From: Akkermansiaceae bacterium UBA4145
GTDB lineage: Bacteria; Verrucomicrobiota; Verrucomicrobiia; Verrucomicrobiales; Akkermansiaceae
Assembly (NCBI GenBank): GCA_002380675.1
Contig: DFWB01000231.1
Location: 1-9,763 of the forward strand
Length of the DNA stretch: 9,763 nt
Direction: 5' to 3'
Every line of letters starts with the position of its first letter. The stretch's first letter is position 1. Shown in pieces: positions 7,109 to 9,763 of the stretch. The notes beneath the pieces were generated by a model. That model was given only the letters and a program-made list of their open reading frames with translations. It was not told where the DNA came from and did no database searches. A program made the position numbers and the translations under genes.

Positions 7109-8608
7109 TTATACGAACATCCACAAAAGGGACGCGATACCCAGGCCCACCAGGGAGATCACGGTCAGCAACGTGGTCCACGTCAGAAGTGTCTCGCGTT
7201 CCGTCATGTGAAAGTAGCGGTTAACGATCCAGAAACCACTATCGTTGACATGCCCAAATCCGGTCGCTCCGGCCGCAATGGCAATCGTTACCAGCGCAAG
7301 CTGTGATATTGAATAATCCCCTGCTACTAAGAACGGGCTGATCAAGGCGGCACCAGTGACCATCGCTACGGTGGCCGAACCCTGTGCGATCCGGATGATC
7401 GTGGTAAGCACCCACGCAAGAATCAGGGGGCCAAACCCCGATCTCTGCAGAATATCAGCCAAAGCATCGCCCACCTTGGTAGTGATGAGCATCTGCTTGT
7501 AGACTCCTCCTGCACCTGTCACCAGAATGATAATCCCGGCAGGACCCAAGGCCTTGGTCGCCACTTCCATGAGAGCATTCCCTCTCACACCACGACGCAT
7601 GGCCAGGACATAGATCGCGATGCAGGTTCCAATCAGCAGGGCAATTATCGGATGCCCTAGAAAAAGAACTATCTGGGCGGGAAGCGCTGACTCTCTCTTC
7701 AGTTCGCCGAGTGCAGTATCGAAGGAGCTCTTCTTTTCCATTCCTTCGGTCAAGGCCCTCCCCTCCTCTGTTGCCAGAAAATCAGGAACGCGGGCCGCGA
7801 TGGATCCCTCGACAAACGAGGCAATGACAATGATGAGCACTGGTCCTCCGAGGACTGAGAGGATGGTCAACACCGAGGGAAGGCCAATAGCCTTAACAGG
7901 CTCTTCCTCCGTCTCCTCAACTACAGGTGGAGGTTGAATATGGAACTTCTCCCCAAGGCGACGGCACAGGGGAATGGTGATCAGGGCGGTAGGAAGTCCC
8001 ACTACGACACCCCAGAGGATCGCATAGCCAAGGGGAACCTGAAGAGCAAAAGCCACGAACGTAGGCCCCGGAGTTGGAGGAACAAAGGCGTGAGTCACCG
8101 CCATTCCTGCCAATAACGGAAGGGCGAAAACGAGGACGGACTTTCCGCTCCTGCGAGCAAGCGCATAGATGATAGGGGCGAGGATCACCACGCCCACATC
8201 GAGGAATACCGGAATAGAAATGAGGAAGCCGGTAAGCAGCATGGCCCAGTTGGCCCGACGCTCGCCAAAGGTTTTCAACATCCCATTGGCAAGGCTCTGA
8301 GCTCCACCCGAGTGCTCAATCATCTGCCCAAAAATCGCCCCTAATCCAATAATCGTCGCAATAAACCCCAAGGATCCACCCATGCCATCCTTGATGGTAT
8401 CCCCGACCTCAATGAGTTCCATCGTGCCAGAGGCAATCCCTACGAAGATCGCTGCCAGGAGCAGACTCACAAACGCCTGAATCCTGAATGCCAGAATCAG
8501 GACAAGAATAAGGACAATCGAAAGAACGAGAACCGAAACGAGACGAAAGGTGTCGTGCGATGCCTCCCCACTGGCCTGGGCAAGAAAAGTAAGAGCGTTG
8601 AATCCCAT
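7109..8608 (-). CDS. GntP family permease (gluconate/sugar-acid:H+ symporter-like)
   Basis: This is a 499-residue polytopic inner-membrane protein with about 12-14 hydrophobic segments. Family motifs are ISIPVFLDVGVVILAP (130-145), THAFVPPTPGP (172-182), RIAQGSATVA (406-415) and FGHVNDSGFWIVNRYF (451-466). GntP proteins import gluconate or related acids (idonate, fructuronate, glycerate, serine in some members) with protons. No kinase, dehydratase or regulator lies next to this gene, so the substrate cannot be named. It is about 50 residues longer than typical members. Extra hydrophilic stretches lie at about 225-240 (Glu-rich) and 268-310 (charged, between two membrane segments). The N-terminal 20 residues are polar and precede the first membrane helix. 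The gene converges on the DUF1501 gene with 20 bp between stops and lies 156 bp downstream of the pilin-like gene on the same strand. The ATG at 8608 lacks a clear ribosome binding site. Confidence 0.93.
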   Translation of the reverse strand: MGFNALTFLAQASGEASHDTFRLVSVLVLSIVLILVLILAFRIQAFVSLLLAAIFVGIASGTMELIEVGDTIKDGMGGSLGFIATIIGLGAIFGQMIEHSGGAQSLANGMLKTFGERRANWAMLLTGFLISIPVFLDVGVVILAPIIYALARRSGKSVLVFALPLLAGMAVTHAFVPPTPGPTFVAFALQVPLGYAILWGVVVGLPTALITIPLCRRLGEKFHIQPPPVVEETEEEPVKAIGLPSVLTILSVLGGPVLIIVIASFVEGSIAARVPDFLATEEGRALTEGMEKKSSFDTALGELKRESALPAQIVLFLGHPIIALLIGTCIAIYVLAMRRGVRGNALMEVATKALGPAGIIILVTGAGGVYKQMLITTKVGDALADILQRSGFGPLILAWVLTTIIRIAQGSATVAMVTGAALISPFLVAGDYSISQLALVTIAIAAGATGFGHVNDSGFWIVNRYFHMTERETLLTWTTLLTVISLVGLGIASLLWMFV

Positions 8609-8764
8609 GTTGGTCAGGAGGGTGCGAGCAAATGTGGTCTGACCTCAAGAGGGAAAGTGACCAGCTCGCCACGTTTCTACACGCCTATGGACAATACAGT
8701 GCCACCAGAAATACACACCTCTCTCCCCCTGTGCCTGCTAAAAGAGGCCTTTGTCCTTCCGAAG

Positions 8765-9703
8765 CTATGGCTGCGGCAGCAGAATCGTCTTGGAATACTG
8801 GTAGGAGTTCTTCGAAAGAAATTTTTCGAGAGCTGACCCGGTAAAGTTTCCTCCCCTCCTCAACTGAGCAATTCCTCCGTCAGTCAGGACCGTGATACTC
8901 AGATCCACCGACGAGATCCGCCCTCTCCCGAACTCCACGCCGTCATCGTCATCGACCTTGATCCCATTCCCAGTGAAACTGAACGTCTCTGCAGCCTCTC
9001 CGCCAGCCGTCCGGATGATGGGAACCCGCTCGATCTTGGTCACCAGTCTGCCACCCACCAGTTCGGTGTATTCAACCGTGAAAACCACACTTACTTCAAA
9101 AATGTTTTCACAGACGAAGTTATTGGAGTCTCCAAGCTCGGCGTCGTATCGCCTGAACTTCGTGTCGAGGTCTTTTGGAGCAACCGGGTCATGCTCCAGA
9201 AGAAACTCAAAGGTCTCATCAGGATTTACGAGTTTCCGATAGAGAGCAAAAACACTGAACCGATCATCATACGCATCAGTGATCGGATCCTTGTAGAGAA
9301 GCTTATAGCTTAGACCGGTCACATCACCCCCCTTGTCGTTCCTTCCCTCAACATCTCCGTCGTAGCGATCGGTAGCTGCGGAAAACATGAGGATCCTCGC
9401 CGCGTTCGGGCTTTCATTGTCATTCGGTCCTGGGTCATCCGGATCGGTTTCGGTGTAAAGCCACTCGAAATTTGTTCCCGTTCGCACAACCATTGCTTCA
9501 AAATCACGGCTCATCTGCTCAAGGGTAGCCTTGGCCTGTCGTGACGCTCTGACCTTGTTCCTGCTGACTCTCCATCCGTCCAAAGCAACCGCAGTCACGG
9601 ATACTAGCAGGGTCATGAGAATCACGGTGATCGCCATCGCCACCATCAGCTCGGCAAGAGTGAAGCCGCGCGCACGACGTATCTGAGGAAAGAGGGTGGT
9701 CAT
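8765..9703 (-). CDS. Prepilin-type N-methylation protein, probable Verru_Chthon cassette protein C
   Basis: This is a 312-residue protein with a type III (prepilin) leader: basic IRRARG then FTLAELMVAMAITV, with cleavage expected between Gly13 and Phe14, Glu at mature position +5, and a hydrophobic helix at about 16-41. After processing by a prepilin peptidase it would assemble in a type IV pilus or type II secretion-like pseudopilus. The soluble part has an acidic low-complexity loop (about 85-100), VFALYRKLVNPDETFEF (151-167), a long beta-rich core, an Asp run (251-254) and the end YSKTILLP. The FALYRKLV region, size and C-terminal style match my recollection of cassette protein C, one of four co-occurring prepilin-like families first modelled in Verrucomicrobium and Chthoniobacter; a generic PulJ-like pseudopilin is the fallback. 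The system's cargo is unknown. The next gene downstream is a permease, so it would be the last cassette gene here. No ribosome binding site is evident at the ATG. Confidence 0.85.
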   Translation of the reverse strand: MTTLFPQIRRARGFTLAELMVAMAITVILMTLLVSVTAVALDGWRVSRNKVRASRQAKATLEQMSRDFEAMVVRTGTNFEWLYTETDPDDPGPNDNESPNAARILMFSAATDRYDGDVEGRNDKGGDVTGLSYKLLYKDPITDAYDDRFSVFALYRKLVNPDETFEFLLEHDPVAPKDLDTKFRRYDAELGDSNNFVCENIFEVSVVFTVEYTELVGGRLVTKIERVPIIRTAGGEAAETFSFTGNGIKVDDDDGVEFGRGRISSVDLSITVLTDGGIAQLRRGGNFTGSALEKFLSKNSYQYSKTILLPQP

Positions 9704-9724
9704 TACAAAAAGAGAGGATTGAAG

Positions 9725-9763
9725 TTACCGCCTTACCCCGAGGTTACGTGAGAACAGGGGCTT
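9725..9763 (-). CDS. Possible 3' end of the preceding pilin-cassette gene (partial)
   Basis: Reading in from the right edge on the minus strand, one frame gives KPLFSRNLGVRR and a TAA at 9725-9727, 21 bp before the pilin-like gene's ATG. That spacing fits an operon, and a cassette protein B gene is the expected neighbour. The other two frames close earlier, also in TAA, so the choice of frame is a guess made on spacing and a faint resemblance of the SRN ending. Twelve residues cannot identify a family. Confidence 0.3.
   Translation of the reverse strand, partial: KPLFSRNLGVRR

Noticed and set aside
8609..8764. Small gene, promoter or terminator between the pilin-like gene and the permease
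   Set aside because: No frame has coding character, the AAAGGCCTCTTTT near-palindrome is too weak for a terminator, and no convincing -35/-10 pair was found.
1..9763. CRISPR array, tRNA/rRNA genes, insertion sequences, phage or defence genes
   Set aside because: No regularly spaced repeats, cloverleaf-like segments, transposase motifs or long terminal inverted repeats were seen on either strand.

Overview
The gene content points to a member of the Verrucomicrobiota (PVC superphylum). The DUF1592/DUF1588, DUF1549/DUF1553 and DUF1501 families expand mainly in Planctomycetes and Verrucomicrobia, and the pilin-like gene at the right end resembles the prepilin-type 'Verru_Chthon cassette' proteins. 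The DNA is moderately GC-rich. Most genes lack an obvious Shine-Dalgarno sequence. The assignment is an inference from families and phylum, not from a marker gene.

Layout, left to right. (1) Bases 1-1765, minus strand: 5' part of a Sec-exported cytochrome-type protein with a CxxCH haem site followed by DUF1587/1595/1592/1588-like regions, cut by the window edge. (2) Bases 1871-3406, minus strand: a full-length ComM/YifB family AAA+ ATPase. (3) Bases 3407-3683: a divergent intergenic region with a compound hairpin, a 12-bp perfect palindrome and a 21-codon micro-ORF. (4) Bases 3684-5726 and 5766-7088, plus strand: a two-gene unit of a DUF1549/DUF1553 protein and a Tat-exported DUF1501 protein. 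(5) Bases 7109-8608, minus strand: a GntP-family sugar-acid permease, convergent with the DUF1501 gene across 20 bp. (6) Bases 8765-9703, minus strand: a prepilin-type protein resembling Verru_Chthon cassette protein C, with a possible 3' end of a further cassette gene at 9725-9763.

The genes fall into unrelated functional blocks. The DUF1549/1553-DUF1501 pair is a recurrent module in this phylum, probably an envelope or periplasmic pair whose biochemistry is unsettled. The DUF1592-type protein on the far side of comM is the first half of the other recurrent module (DUF1592 plus DUF1552), whose partner would lie beyond base 1. ComM is a housekeeping helicase that helps integrate DNA during natural transformation. 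The pilin-like protein belongs to a type II secretion or type IV pilus-like apparatus. No tRNA, rRNA, CRISPR array, insertion sequence or phage gene was found. The window reads as an ordinary chromosomal region of an under-studied phylum. The least explained items are the poorly characterised exported families and the structured DNA between comM and the DUF1549 gene.
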